64,000 nt of DNA, taken from an uncultured Lachnospiraceae bacterium. Lineage in GTDB: Bacteria > Bacillota > Clostridia > Lachnospirales > Lachnospiraceae. The notes beneath the pieces were generated by a model. That model saw nothing but the letters and a program-made list of their open reading frames with translations, was not told the DNA's origin and made no database searches. The first letter of the stretch is position 1. Every line of letters starts with the position of its first letter. This document shows positions 33,355-41,993 of this stretch, in pieces. Made by a program: the position numbers and the translations under genes. Where the stretch lies: the NCBI GenBank assembly GCA_910587295.1, contig CAJULP010000047.1, positions 111,305 through 175,304 of the forward strand. The letters are read 5' to 3'.

Positions 33355-34140
33355 ATGAGAATCATATTTGTTCGTCACGGCGAACCTGACTATGCCAACG
33401 ACACCTTGACCCCTAAGGGCTGGCGGGAAGCGGAACTTCTATCCCAGCGGCTTAAAAATTGGGCTATCGACGCATTCTACACTTCCCCGCTTGGACGGGC
33501 AAAGGATACAGCTTCCTGTACCTTAAAAAAAATGGGGAGAGAAGCTGTAATACTGCCCTGGATGAAGGAATTTTCCTATGCGATTGATGACCCCGTAACA
33601 GGAAGGCACGGTGTTCCGTGGGATTTTGTTCCTTCTTTTTGGACGCCGCAGCCGGAAATGCACACGATGGATCACTGGACAGAAACCAATGTGATGCAGC
33701 AAAATCCCGAGATTGCACCCAAATATCAAGAAGTATGTCAGAAATTGGACGAACTGCTTTTGTCCTATGGATACCAAAGAGACCAGCTCTTTTACAGGAC
33801 CCGCGGGAGGGAAGAACGGTTTATGGCTGGAACGGTTGCGCCGGGAAATGTTTTTACAGCCACCTTGGATGAAGATAATAATGCAGGGCCGGTGATCGTA
33901 ATCTTCTGCCATCTGGGGATTACCAGCATTGCCCTCTCCCATCTTCTGAATATTCCGTTCCCGCTGCTGGTTCATGGGTTCTTTATGCCTACCTCCTCCC
34001 TCACAATCGTTTCCAGTGAGGAGCGCTGGGGGAATGAAGCCTATTTCCGGGTGCAGGCTATCGGGGATGTGCACCATTTACTTTCCGGCAAAGAACCGGT
34101 ATCTACGGCCGGATCATTTGTAAAAGCTTTTCAAGGCTAA
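33355..34140 (+). CDS. Histidine phosphatase (phosphoglycerate mutase-like) family protein
   Basis: A 261-residue protein of histidine phosphatase branch 1. RHG is in IIFVRHGEPDYAN (His is the phosphate carrier), the TSPLGRAKDTA segment gives a second arginine, and the second histidine is in VIVIFCHLGITSIALSH. There is an insertion with GVPWDFVPSFWTPQPEMHTMD that is not typical for small members. Substrate unknown; it could act on small phosphoesters. It ends the plus-strand operon and is followed by a bidirectional terminator. The site AAGGAAG precedes the ATG. Confidence 0.85.
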   Translation: MRIIFVRHGEPDYANDTLTPKGWREAELLSQRLKNWAIDAFYTSPLGRAKDTASCTLKKMGREAVILPWMKEFSYAIDDPVTGRHGVPWDFVPSFWTPQPEMHTMDHWTETNVMQQNPEIAPKYQEVCQKLDELLLSYGYQRDQLFYRTRGREERFMAGTVAPGNVFTATLDEDNNAGPVIVIFCHLGITSIALSHLLNIPFPLLVHGFFMPTSSLTIVSSEERWGNEAYFRVQAIGDVHHLLSGKEPVSTAGSFVKAFQG

Positions 34141-34172
34141 AAAAAGTGCCACTTTACAGCGGCACTTTTTTA
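34138..34172. terminator. Bidirectional rho-independent terminator
   Basis: AAAGTGCC pairs with GGCACTTT around a 10-base loop, with an A-run on the left and T-run on the right, between convergent genes. It can end both the histidine phosphatase transcript and the foldase-like transcript. Confidence 0.85.
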
Positions 34173-34175
34173 CCT

Positions 34176-35486
34176 TTACTCTTCTGTATCAGAAGAACCA
34201 TTATCGTCAGATGACGCATCTTCATTAGATGACGCATCTTCGTCAGATGATATATCTTCGTCAGATGATATATCTTCAACCGGTATCGTTAGATAGTTCA
34301 GATTCCCTTTCGTGTCAGTCACCTGATAATTTTCAACAAGACCATTTCTGTATTCTGCTACGATATCGCTTGCAATCACATTCGAGATCCTGGCATTATC
34401 CTCTTCATCAAAGTACCTGTTGATAAACTCCACTACATAATATCTGTTACTGTCGGCATCTTCAATAACCGTGATATCACCAGATTTCCTTCCGTCTTCA
34501 TACAGCCACTCCGCTGCAAGACTCGGGATGGAACTGCGGTATCTTCCTTCTGAAAGGCTGAAATCATTTTCAGGGTCTTCATAATTTGCTTTCGCCTCTT
34601 CAGAAGCATATTTTGAGCAAAGTTCGTTGAAGTCCGTTCCTTTCCTGCGTGCATCTGCCATTTCCTCAGCATCCGCTTTTATCTTCTTAACGGCTTCCGC
34701 AACCTCCTCCTCAGATGCTTCCGCGTCTAATCCAGTGGTAAATACATAGCTTCTGTAGTCTACCTTGTCATAATCTACCTTATGCTCTTCATAATAAGCC
34801 TTAACTTCATCTTCGGCAGGTGTGTTTTTTTCCAGAAGATCCTGATAATAAGCATTAGCAAGTAAACTATCTTTGGCAAAAGGCTCTATATTTTTGGCTG
34901 TAGCATAATTGCCAAAGGCAATTTTATAATATTCGCTGACGCTGACCCCCTGGTCGGCAGCTCCAGTTTCAATTTGTTCGATAACATTCGCATAATCCTC
35001 TGTATCGTCATAGGTAAAGCCGTTTTTCTCTGCATCGTCCGTCATTGCCTTCATCTGCTTGATCTGCTCTACCGTCATTTGGTCGAACATATCCTTCCAT
35101 GTTAAGTCTTCCGAATATTGCTGTTCGGCAAAATCCCTCGTCGTGTCAAGGCCAAGATATTCAACCGGCATATAGGCTGACATGGACGCCAAATATGCAT
35201 TTACCGTGGAATTAAAATAGTAATCGTATTCCAGACGGGTGATCTTATGGTCTCCGACCTGAATATAAGTTCCTTTTAATGCTGTCTGTTTCGTAATAAT
35301 GGAAAGCGCAACTGATATTACAATAGCAGCCACAAGCGCTATGCCTATAACAGAAAAAACAATTTTTGTAATCTTCTCCTGCCGCTTGTCCTTTTCTTTT
35401 TGCTTACGACGTTTCTCCATTTTCAGGTCATATTTTGTCATAACCTTCTGCTCACTGCCAGCTTCCGGTGCAGTTTTTTTAGCCAT
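34176..35486 (-). CDS. Membrane-anchored peptidyl-prolyl isomerase-like foldase (PrsA/SurA-type)
   Basis: A 436-residue protein with a long, strongly basic cytoplasmic N-terminus (KMEKRRKQKEKDKRQEK), one membrane helix (about 42-63) and an extracytoplasmic SurA-N-like part (TYIQVGDHKITRLEYDYYF). The parvulin region is degenerate (TDFNELCSKYASEEAK, GRYRSSIPSLAAEWLYE), so isomerase activity is uncertain. The C-terminus is a run of SSDEDI/SSDEDA 6-residue repeats that give a highly acidic tail. It likely helps fold exported proteins. It ends at the bidirectional terminator. Upstream is 155 bp without a gene. Confidence 0.8.
   Translation of the reverse strand: MAKKTAPEAGSEQKVMTKYDLKMEKRRKQKEKDKRQEKITKIVFSVIGIALVAAIVISVALSIITKQTALKGTYIQVGDHKITRLEYDYYFNSTVNAYLASMSAYMPVEYLGLDTTRDFAEQQYSEDLTWKDMFDQMTVEQIKQMKAMTDDAEKNGFTYDDTEDYANVIEQIETGAADQGVSVSEYYKIAFGNYATAKNIEPFAKDSLLANAYYQDLLEKNTPAEDEVKAYYEEHKVDYDKVDYRSYVFTTGLDAEASEEEVAEAVKKIKADAEEMADARRKGTDFNELCSKYASEEAKANYEDPENDFSLSEGRYRSSIPSLAAEWLYEDGRKSGDITVIEDADSNRYYVVEFINRYFDEEDNARISNVIASDIVAEYRNGLVENYQVTDTKGNLNYLTIPVEDISSDEDISSDEDASSNEDASSDDNGSSDTEE
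34204..34275 (-). repeat. Four 18-bp tandem repeats in the foldase-like gene
   Basis: Four imperfect copies of an 18-base unit like TCGTCAGATGATATATCT, the last two identical. In frame each encodes SSDED plus I or A, making the acidic tail. Identical adjacent copies suggest slippage-prone length variation. Confidence 0.9.
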
Positions 35487-35641
35487 TTTAAAACTTCCTC
35501 CTCATTTCTGGTATCTTTATAAATCATAGAACAGGATTATCATAGAATATTTTATGATGTAATTGTGTCTATTCTGTGACTTACGTTCCCTATTTTACCA
35601 CATAATCCGTCTAAAAGAAACAACTTCATAAATAAAATCAC

Positions 35642-36553
35642 TTATACCAGATTGTTCTCCCTATATAACCGCTCCCGGTAATCAGGGTCAGAAGCCGCTT
35701 TACTAATTTCATTGCTTCTTCCACCATTTGTCAGTATTTGTACCAACTCTATAAAACGATCAAATTCTTCTGCCGCCTTCTCATTTTCTTTCCTTACCTC
35801 CTCCCAAACTTCTTCCTTAACCTCTGGTCTGAGTTCCTTTTTCAACAAATATACATATTCTTCCCACAGCATATAGCTTTTCCTCACCTCCGGGTGGATC
35901 TTCGCTTTTTCTGCAAGCTTATGGATCTTTTTCGTGGCGGAATCCGTTGCATTTTCTTCACGGCTGTTTCTGATATAGCGGAGCATCGTCTTGATCTGGT
36001 CATTTCCACCCTTATTTCCACCTGTGTAAAAGTAATAAAACCACAGCCCATCCTCATAATCCAGTTCATCTACTTCCTCACATTTATTCCGGATGCGGTA
36101 CATCATATAATCATATCCAAAAGGATCCTTGTCCAGAATCATCAGGACATACAGATCTGGTAAATGCCTGTAATCATTCTCCCCACTTTTCAGATTACTG
36201 CTGTCTGCCAGTGCCTGATAAAAACGGTTATGTCTGGGGAGATTCGTTCCAGCTGCAAGATGCGGCTCAATATCATAAATGTTCATGGCCGCTTTATCCT
36301 TTGTGCCGTCGTCATGCACCCTTTCCACTGGTTCTTCCACTTTCACATCCAGCCGGATTCCCTTAAGGTCCGGGCAGGCAGGCGGCAATACCTTCTGTAC
36401 CGTCACATTCACCTTCCCTATTTCCCGCTGTAACAGCGTAGACAAGACTACCCTGCAAAATGTTTCCCCTACTTCCTTGTCAGAAGCAAGCCTGTTCATC
36501 AAAAAATCATCAATAACGTTCAGGTCTTCCAATGGTTTCTTCGTATAAGCCAT
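35642..36553 (-). CDS. Rpn family PD-(D/E)XK nuclease / putative transposase
   Basis: A 303-residue protein of the Rpn (PF12784) type: MAYTKKPLEDLNVIDDFLMN start, then GIRLDVKVEE, MNIYDIEPH and LPRHNRFYQALADSSNLKSGE, with the PD-(D/E)XK core (LDVKVEE, IYDIEP). The C-terminus is charged and coiled. In E. coli RpnA-E promote recombination and act as nucleases. These genes are spread by transfer and the present copy shows no neighbouring mobile genes. A GAAAGGAG site precedes the ATG. Confidence 0.85.
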   Translation of the reverse strand: MAYTKKPLEDLNVIDDFLMNRLASDKEVGETFCRVVLSTLLQREIGKVNVTVQKVLPPACPDLKGIRLDVKVEEPVERVHDDGTKDKAAMNIYDIEPHLAAGTNLPRHNRFYQALADSSNLKSGENDYRHLPDLYVLMILDKDPFGYDYMMYRIRNKCEEVDELDYEDGLWFYYFYTGGNKGGNDQIKTMLRYIRNSREENATDSATKKIHKLAEKAKIHPEVRKSYMLWEEYVYLLKKELRPEVKEEVWEEVRKENEKAAEEFDRFIELVQILTNGGRSNEISKAASDPDYRERLYRENNLV

Positions 36554-37099
36554 TCTTTCTCCTTTCGTAAAACGGCAGGCCTGCTTTGCCTTCTGCGAAA
36601 GGATATCTTTCTAATCCCTATCGTTATATCAGCTTCCTGCCTTATTAAATTGGTATTGGTAATAAAGCAAGGACTTCTAAAACAGATATTTGCACCCCTT
36701 CGGGGATGTCCATTAGAAAATCAGATTATAGAACGAATTTCCGTTAGAATTTCTATGCTTTATTTTAACAGAGACACATCCAGTCTGTCAATACACTTTT
36801 ATAATATTTCGATAAATTATTCTCAATGGGTATTGTTTTCGAAATTTATTTGTAGTATAGTTTACTTAATATCATAAATGTATGTTTTGTTTTATCTTTA
36901 AACATGTCTCTTGTTTCTCCCAATTTGTCCTCAGACAAATATCTCTTCATTTTCCATATTCAATCTTTACCTATATTAGGTCATTTACGTAATACATATT
37001 ATAATATATTTGAAATATATTTTAAATACTTATTTCACACATTATGTAATACTTTAAAAAAATCAAAATTGAAATATGATGGTATCAGGAGGTGGAATT
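36554..37099. other. AT-rich gap without a clear gene
   Basis: About 545 bases with no convincing coding frame; very AT-rich to the right. The left part has the Rpn gene leader and a UUCG-capped hairpin at 36692-36708. Flanking TTCTAA (36675-36680) and TTAGAA (36713-36718), plus GGAC (36671-36674) and GTCC (36707-36710), could also pair, so a structured RNA is possible but not recognised. Confidence 0.6.
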
Positions 37100-37273
37100 A
37101 TGGCATTTCAAATAAAACCGGACCGCAAGGAAACAGAAACAAAATCAATCCGATTCCCATTAGAGCTTGTTGAAAAGATTGAAACAGCGATAGAAAGAAA
37201 TGACGTGTCTTTTTCAAGCTTTGTGATACAGGCCTGCGAATATGCGTTAGACCATATTGATAAAATTGAGTAG
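37100..37273 (+). CDS. Small ribbon-helix-helix-like protein, YlcI/YnfO type
   Basis: A 57-residue basic protein, MAFQIKPDRKETETKSIRF, followed by PLELVEKIETAIERNDVSFS and a C-terminal helix. The KSIRFPLELVEKIE strand-helix and a second helix fit the Arc/MetJ ribbon-helix-helix fold used by small DNA-binding repressors and antitoxins. The ATG at 37100 is chosen since AGGAGGTGG lies seven bases upstream. No toxin-like neighbour is seen. Its target is not known. Confidence 0.7.
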   Translation: MAFQIKPDRKETETKSIRFPLELVEKIETAIERNDVSFSSFVIQACEYALDHIDKIE

Positions 37274-37354
37274 GGAAGATGAATCTTCCCCTACCCGCTG
37301 CGCGGCCCGTGCGCCGTTTCCGGCGGCATAGTTTCACTGCACGGGTCTGTGCAT

Positions 37355-37381
37355 AAAAAGTGCAAGCCGGACGGCTTGCAC
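37355..37381 (-). terminator. Rho-independent terminator after leuD
   Basis: GTGCAAGCC (37360-37368) pairs with GGCTTGCAC (37373-37381); on the minus strand the stem is followed by five T. It closes the leuCD transcript, and stands after the small RHH gene on the other strand. Confidence 0.85.
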
Positions 37382-37432
37382 CTTCTAAAATACCCTGAAC
37401 CTGTTATGTCCACCGGTTTTTTCCCATTACTG

Positions 37433-37921
37433 TTACTTTTGGTTGATGTAGTTTACCAGACCTTCCGCATCTATGATCTTTTGCATAAATTCAGGGAATG
37501 CCTGCCCTTTAAATTGTGTACCCTTAGTAAGATTCTTAATGATGCCGGAATCAAAATCTACTGTGACCTCATCTCCTGCATCAATGCCTTTGGAAGCTTC
37601 CGGACATTCGATGATCGGGAGCCCGATGTTGATCGCATTCCTGTAAAAGATACGCGCGAAAGTTTCGGCGATCACGCAACTCACCCCTGCCGCTTTGATA
37701 GCGATCGGGGCATGTTCCCTTGAAGAACCGCAGCCGAAATTTTTATCCGCCACGATAATATCGCCTTTCTTTACTTTCTTCATAAAATCCTTATCAATAT
37801 CTTCCATGCAATGTGCCGCAAGCTCTGCCGGATCTGAAGAATTTAAGTACCTTGCGGGGATGATTACGTCCGTGTCCACATTGTCACCATATTTGAAAAC
37901 AATTCCTTTTGCTGCCTTCAT
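37433..37921 (-). CDS. leuD: 3-isopropylmalate dehydratase small subunit
   Basis: A 162-residue small subunit that, with LeuC, converts 2-isopropylmalate to 3-isopropylmalate in leucine synthesis. It has KYGDNVDTDVIIPARYL, the GCGSSREHAPIAIK substrate-loop motif, and FARIFYRNAINIGLPI. ATG at 37921 begins the conserved MKAAKGIVFKYGDNVDTD; a longer frame exists but is not supported by the family. It is downstream of leuC, and the two are divergent from the LysR regulator. Confidence 0.95.
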   Translation of the reverse strand: MKAAKGIVFKYGDNVDTDVIIPARYLNSSDPAELAAHCMEDIDKDFMKKVKKGDIIVADKNFGCGSSREHAPIAIKAAGVSCVIAETFARIFYRNAINIGLPIIECPEASKGIDAGDEVTVDFDSGIIKNLTKGTQFKGQAFPEFMQKIIDAEGLVNYINQK

Positions 37922-38025
37922 GTTTATACCCATGCCTTTCCCGTATAGACCTTTCCCATGTGGAAACAGGCTCAAATACGTAAATTGAAACTTTCGAATT
38001 TATTTTAAGTTCTTTCAAATTATTT

Positions 38026-39288
38026 TTACAGACGGCAGGGGCAGGATATCTTCCCCGCAACCGCACTGGCTGCCGCAACCGCCGGGCTTGCCAGATAAAT
38101 TTCAGAATCAACGTGGCCCATACGCCCTACAAAATTACGGTTCGTGGTGGATACGCAGCGCTCTCCCTCTGCCAAAATCCCCATATAACCGCCAAGACAA
38201 GGGCCGCAGGTAGGGGTGCTTACCACCGCGCCGGCTTCAATAAATATCTTAAGAAGCCCTTCCTCCATCGCCTGCATGTAAATGGCCTGAGTTGCCGGAA
38301 TTACGATACAACGCATGCCTTTAGCCACATGTTTTCCTTTCAATACTTTTGCGGCAATCCTCATATCGTCAATCCGCCCATTGGTACAGGAGCCGATCAC
38401 CACCTGATCAATCTTGATATCATCCGTAATTTCATCAATGATCCTTGTGTTCTCGGGAAGATGAGGGAATGCCACTGTGGGGCGGAGCACACTAAGATCA
38501 ATCGTATACTCTTCATCATAAACCGCATCCTCATCCGCTTCATAGATCGTATAAGGCTTATCAGAATGTTCTTTCATATAAGCAATGGCAAGGTCGTCCA
38601 CCGGAAAGATTCCGTTCTTGCCGCCAGCTTCGATAGCCATATTGGCAATGGTAAACCGGTCGTCCATAGTAAGGTTTTTAATTCCCTCTCCCACAAATTC
38701 CATAGACTTATACAAAGCCCCGTCCACACCGATCATACCGATGATATGTAAAATCACGTCTTTACCGCTTACCCATTCGGAAAGCTTTCCCACCAGGTTA
38801 AACCTGATTGCCCCCGGCACTTTAAACCATGCTTTCCCGGTTGCCATGCCTGCGGCCATATCCGTACTTCCCACACCGGTAGAAAATGCCCCCAAAGCAC
38901 CGTAAGTACAAGTATGGGAGTCCGCTCCAATGATCACATCCCCGGCAACGGTAAGCCCCTTTTCCGGCAAAAGTGCGTGCTCAATTCCCATTTCCCCTAC
39001 TTCAAAATAATTGGTGATCTGATTGCGGTACGCAAACTCCCTTACACATTTGCAGTGCTCCGCAGATTTAATATCCTTGTTCGGTACAAAATGATCAGGA
39101 ACAAGGGCAATCTTATCTTTATTAAATACCCCTTCCGTTTTCATCTTTTCCATTTCCTTAATGGCAACCGGGCTGGTGATATCATTGCCAAGCACCAGAT
39201 CTAAGTCAGCCTCAATAAGCTGCCCGGCTTCTACCTGACTAAGCCCCGCATGAGCTGCCAGAATTTTTTGGGTCATTGTCATTCCCAT
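38026..39288 (-). CDS. leuC: 3-isopropylmalate dehydratase large subunit
   Basis: A 420-residue aconitase-type subunit with a 4Fe-4S cluster. Cysteine ligands sit in GSCTNGR and in CGPCLGG near the C-terminus. The GADSHTCTYGALGAF and DSEIYLASPAVAAASA motifs are typical of the HACA/LeuC subfamily. It catalyses the isomerisation in leucine synthesis with LeuD. The ATG at 39288 is supported by GGAGG eight bases upstream; six more codons upstream lack a site. It is transcribed away from the LysR gene. Confidence 0.95.
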   Translation of the reverse strand: MGMTMTQKILAAHAGLSQVEAGQLIEADLDLVLGNDITSPVAIKEMEKMKTEGVFNKDKIALVPDHFVPNKDIKSAEHCKCVREFAYRNQITNYFEVGEMGIEHALLPEKGLTVAGDVIIGADSHTCTYGALGAFSTGVGSTDMAAGMATGKAWFKVPGAIRFNLVGKLSEWVSGKDVILHIIGMIGVDGALYKSMEFVGEGIKNLTMDDRFTIANMAIEAGGKNGIFPVDDLAIAYMKEHSDKPYTIYEADEDAVYDEEYTIDLSVLRPTVAFPHLPENTRIIDEITDDIKIDQVVIGSCTNGRIDDMRIAAKVLKGKHVAKGMRCIVIPATQAIYMQAMEEGLLKIFIEAGAVVSTPTCGPCLGGYMGILAEGERCVSTTNRNFVGRMGHVDSEIYLASPAVAAASAVAGKISCPCRL

Positions 39289-39387
39289 GTCCTTTACCTC
39301 CGTCAAAATGTTCCTGTCAGTTCTTTTCTGTATCTGATAGTAACATAAAATATATTGTTTGGGAAATAGTATCTGTTTATATCATCC

Positions 39388-39402
39388 ATAACTTGTAGTT
39401 AT
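39388..39402. promoter_or_regulatory. LysR-type binding palindrome (T-N11-A) between leuC and the regulator gene
   Basis: A perfect 15-base palindrome, ATAAC-TTGTA-GTTAT, contains T-N11-A, the usual LysR-type box. It stands 53 bases before the regulator start and about 100 before leuC. Function is inferred from position and symmetry. Confidence 0.65.
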
Positions 39403-39454
39403 AAAATTTTTGTATTATAATTATATTTATTAATAAAAAGGCACGGTGGTTTCC

Positions 39455-40396
39455 ATGGAGCAAAATCTAAACTTGTATCATGTATTTTATGAAGTGGCAA
39501 ACTGCCACAATTTTTCAATTGCTGCTAAGAAAATGTATATCAGCCAGCCTGCCATCAGCAAATCCATATCAAAACTGGAAGAAAACTTACATACCGTCCT
39601 TTTTCACCGTTCCTCAAAAGGCGTCACCTTAACCCGGGAAGGAGAAATTCTCTACCGCTATGTGGAACAGGCGCTTTTTTCTTTAAGGTCAGGGGAAGAA
39701 CAGCTAAAGACATCCGCATCATTTCCAATAAGCCAGTTATCCATTGGGGTCAGCACCACTTTGTGTAAGTATGTCCTACTGCCTGTGCTTAAAGATTTTA
39801 TGACCCAAAACCCCAATATTAAGATCACCATCTCCTGTCAGCCTACCCTGGACACAATTTCGGCACTGCAGGAAGGTTCTATTGATATCGGGCTTGTGGG
39901 GATCCCTTCCAAAGCGGAGGAAACTGACAACAGGCTTATCACGTACCTGCCCATAAAAACAATTGAGGATATCTTCGTTGCCACAGACTCCTACCTTGCC
40001 CCTTTTTTAGGGAAATATAAAAATGACCTGTATAAAAAAGAAGGATTTTTCAAAGATGCTTCTTTTATCATGCTGAACAAGGAAAATATTTCCCGGCAGC
40101 ATGCGGACTTGTTCCTTGCCGCAAATCATCTTGACCTTAAGAACATTATCGAAGTAAATAATATGGACCTGTCTATCGAATTTGCAAAAGCCGGGCTTGG
40201 TATTGCCTGCGTGATCGGCGATTTTGTGGAAAAAGATCTAAAAAAAGAAACCCTGCGGGAAATAAAATTAGGCCACAGGGTTCCAAAGCGCCAGATCGGG
40301 CTGGCCTATCCGGCAAAATCCGCCCGTTTCGGAGCTATCGACGCATTGATCCAATATTGTCAAATTTTAATTCCCACTCAATTTCCGCCCTCCTAG
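39455..40396 (+). CDS. LysR family transcriptional regulator (probable leucine regulator)
   Basis: A 313-residue LysR protein: N-terminal winged helix-turn-helix (FYEVANCHNFSIAAKKMYISQ with SQPAISKSISKLEENL), then a periplasmic-binding-like effector domain. It diverges from leuCD, which suggests it controls them in response to a leucine-pathway intermediate; the palindrome at 39388 supports this. The ATG at 39455 is preceded by GGTGG; an upstream in-frame GTG is less likely. The C-terminus runs to 40396, convergent with the GH32 gene. Confidence 0.87.
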   Translation: MEQNLNLYHVFYEVANCHNFSIAAKKMYISQPAISKSISKLEENLHTVLFHRSSKGVTLTREGEILYRYVEQALFSLRSGEEQLKTSASFPISQLSIGVSTTLCKYVLLPVLKDFMTQNPNIKITISCQPTLDTISALQEGSIDIGLVGIPSKAEETDNRLITYLPIKTIEDIFVATDSYLAPFLGKYKNDLYKKEGFFKDASFIMLNKENISRQHADLFLAANHLDLKNIIEVNNMDLSIEFAKAGLGIACVIGDFVEKDLKKETLREIKLGHRVPKRQIGLAYPAKSARFGAIDALIQYCQILIPTQFPPS

Positions 40397-40422
40397 GCAC
40401 CATTCCCGGGAACCACTTCTGA

Positions 40423-41919
40423 TCACCTGCACAAATCATACTTCACGATATCCATGCTTACCGTTCCATCCGCAAAAAAAGAAATGCCATCCGCAGTCTG
40501 ATCCGTATAAAAGACAGCTGTCATCACCTGTTCTCCGTCATTCACAAAAACCTCCACACTGAACCGGTCCAAAATGATCCTGACCTTTAATTCCCCTTTT
40601 TTCGCATTGGGAGCACTGACCAGACATCGGCGTTGATGGATGATCGCCCTTCTGGATCCGGAAAATTTCCGGTCAATCTTTAAGATCCCTTCATGAGGGC
40701 GGAAGCTCAAGGACGTCTGGTAATTTTCATCCTGCGCAAACCGTACCGCAAATTTCTGGTATATATCCCCCTTTTCCTTCGGGCGTAAGGAAAGTTCCAT
40801 ATCCGCCTTCCGCCCCTTGATCCCTTCCAGACTGATATTTCCACAAACAGGCACATTTCTGTACTCCACTCTGCCGCTCCTTAACGCATCCAGCTCCCGC
40901 AAAGGCTTCTGGCAGAGTTTCCCGTTCTTTACGGACAGCTCTCTTGGCAGGCTCATCTGCCCCAGCCACGCCCGTTCCGGCGCATGGAGGTTACAGGTAT
41001 CCCAGTTTTGCATCCACCCGATCATGATCCGCCTTCCATCCGGTGCGAGGACCGTCTGTGGCGCATAAAAGTCAATACCATAGTCAATAGACTGGTCCTT
41101 TTCCTCTATAAATGTATCCGTATCTTCATCGTAACTGCCAATCAGACATAACGTTCCATTCCCGTTGTGATATTCAAATCCCTGAGGCAGCATATCCTGA
41201 GGGCTGATAAGTAACACCCCTTTCCCGTCCAGTTCAAAAAAATCAGGGCATTCCCACATCCTTCCAAAGCGGTTTTTATTTTCGGCCAATACTTTTTTAA
41301 AGCTCCACGCAAATCCATCCCGACTGGTAAAAAGAAGAATTTGTCCACTGCCGTCTGCCGGTCTGTTTCCCACAACACAACAGTAAGTTCCATCTTTTTT
41401 CCGCCACATTTTGGGATCGCGAAAATCGCTCCGGCTGCAGCCATCGGGAAGGTCTTTGGTATCCAGCACCGGATTATTTTCCACTTTTTCATAATCTACC
41501 CCATCCCCCACGGCAAGACATTGTGTCTGGATGGCATTACTATCCCCATTCTTAAACTTTTCTTTCTGAACGCCTGTATACATCAAAAGATGCCTGCCGT
41601 CCGGAAGTACAATGGCACTGCCGGAAAAACACCCATCCCTGTCATAAATTTCATCCGGGGCCAGGGCCGCCGGAAGGTATTCCCAATGCAGCAGGTCATC
41701 GCTGACCGCATGGCCCCAGTGCATAGGACCCCAATGGGAGTCATAGGGATGGTATTGGTAAAACATATGGTATTTTCCGTTATAAAAGGAAAAACCGTTG
41801 GGATCGTTCATCCAGCCAACCCGGGTAGATAAATGAAAATCAGGGCGTTCCGCCCCAGGGATCGTTTTTTCAACTGTTTCTTCAAATTTTCGTGCTTCAC
41901 GCAATGTCTGGCTGATCAT
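40423..41919 (-). CDS. Glycoside hydrolase family 32 (sucrose/fructan hydrolase), ScrB-like
   Basis: A 498-residue cytoplasmic enzyme without signal peptide. GH32 motifs are complete: WMNDPNG (nucleophile D39), FRDP (D168), and WECPD (E223 acid/base). A C-terminal beta-sandwich follows, with FSVEVFVNDGEQVMT. It would cleave terminal beta-fructoside bonds in sucrose, sucrose-6-phosphate or short fructans. No PTS or fructokinase is nearby, so unphosphorylated substrates brought in by the ABC transporter are likely. It follows the larger GH32 gene on the same strand (74 bases). Confidence 0.93.
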   Translation of the reverse strand: MISQTLREARKFEETVEKTIPGAERPDFHLSTRVGWMNDPNGFSFYNGKYHMFYQYHPYDSHWGPMHWGHAVSDDLLHWEYLPAALAPDEIYDRDGCFSGSAIVLPDGRHLLMYTGVQKEKFKNGDSNAIQTQCLAVGDGVDYEKVENNPVLDTKDLPDGCSRSDFRDPKMWRKKDGTYCCVVGNRPADGSGQILLFTSRDGFAWSFKKVLAENKNRFGRMWECPDFFELDGKGVLLISPQDMLPQGFEYHNGNGTLCLIGSYDEDTDTFIEEKDQSIDYGIDFYAPQTVLAPDGRRIMIGWMQNWDTCNLHAPERAWLGQMSLPRELSVKNGKLCQKPLRELDALRSGRVEYRNVPVCGNISLEGIKGRKADMELSLRPKEKGDIYQKFAVRFAQDENYQTSLSFRPHEGILKIDRKFSGSRRAIIHQRRCLVSAPNAKKGELKVRIILDRFSVEVFVNDGEQVMTAVFYTDQTADGISFFADGTVSMDIVKYDLCR

Positions 41920-41993
41920 AATCTCTTTCCTTCCTTATCATAAATTACATAAACAATTCCTGTTCTTATTTTCTATGATTCTCCACCCGTATG

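Noticed and set aside
33523..34077. 184-codon open frame on the minus strand opposite the histidine phosphatase gene
   Set aside because: Antisense shadow; no ribosome site or recognisable protein.
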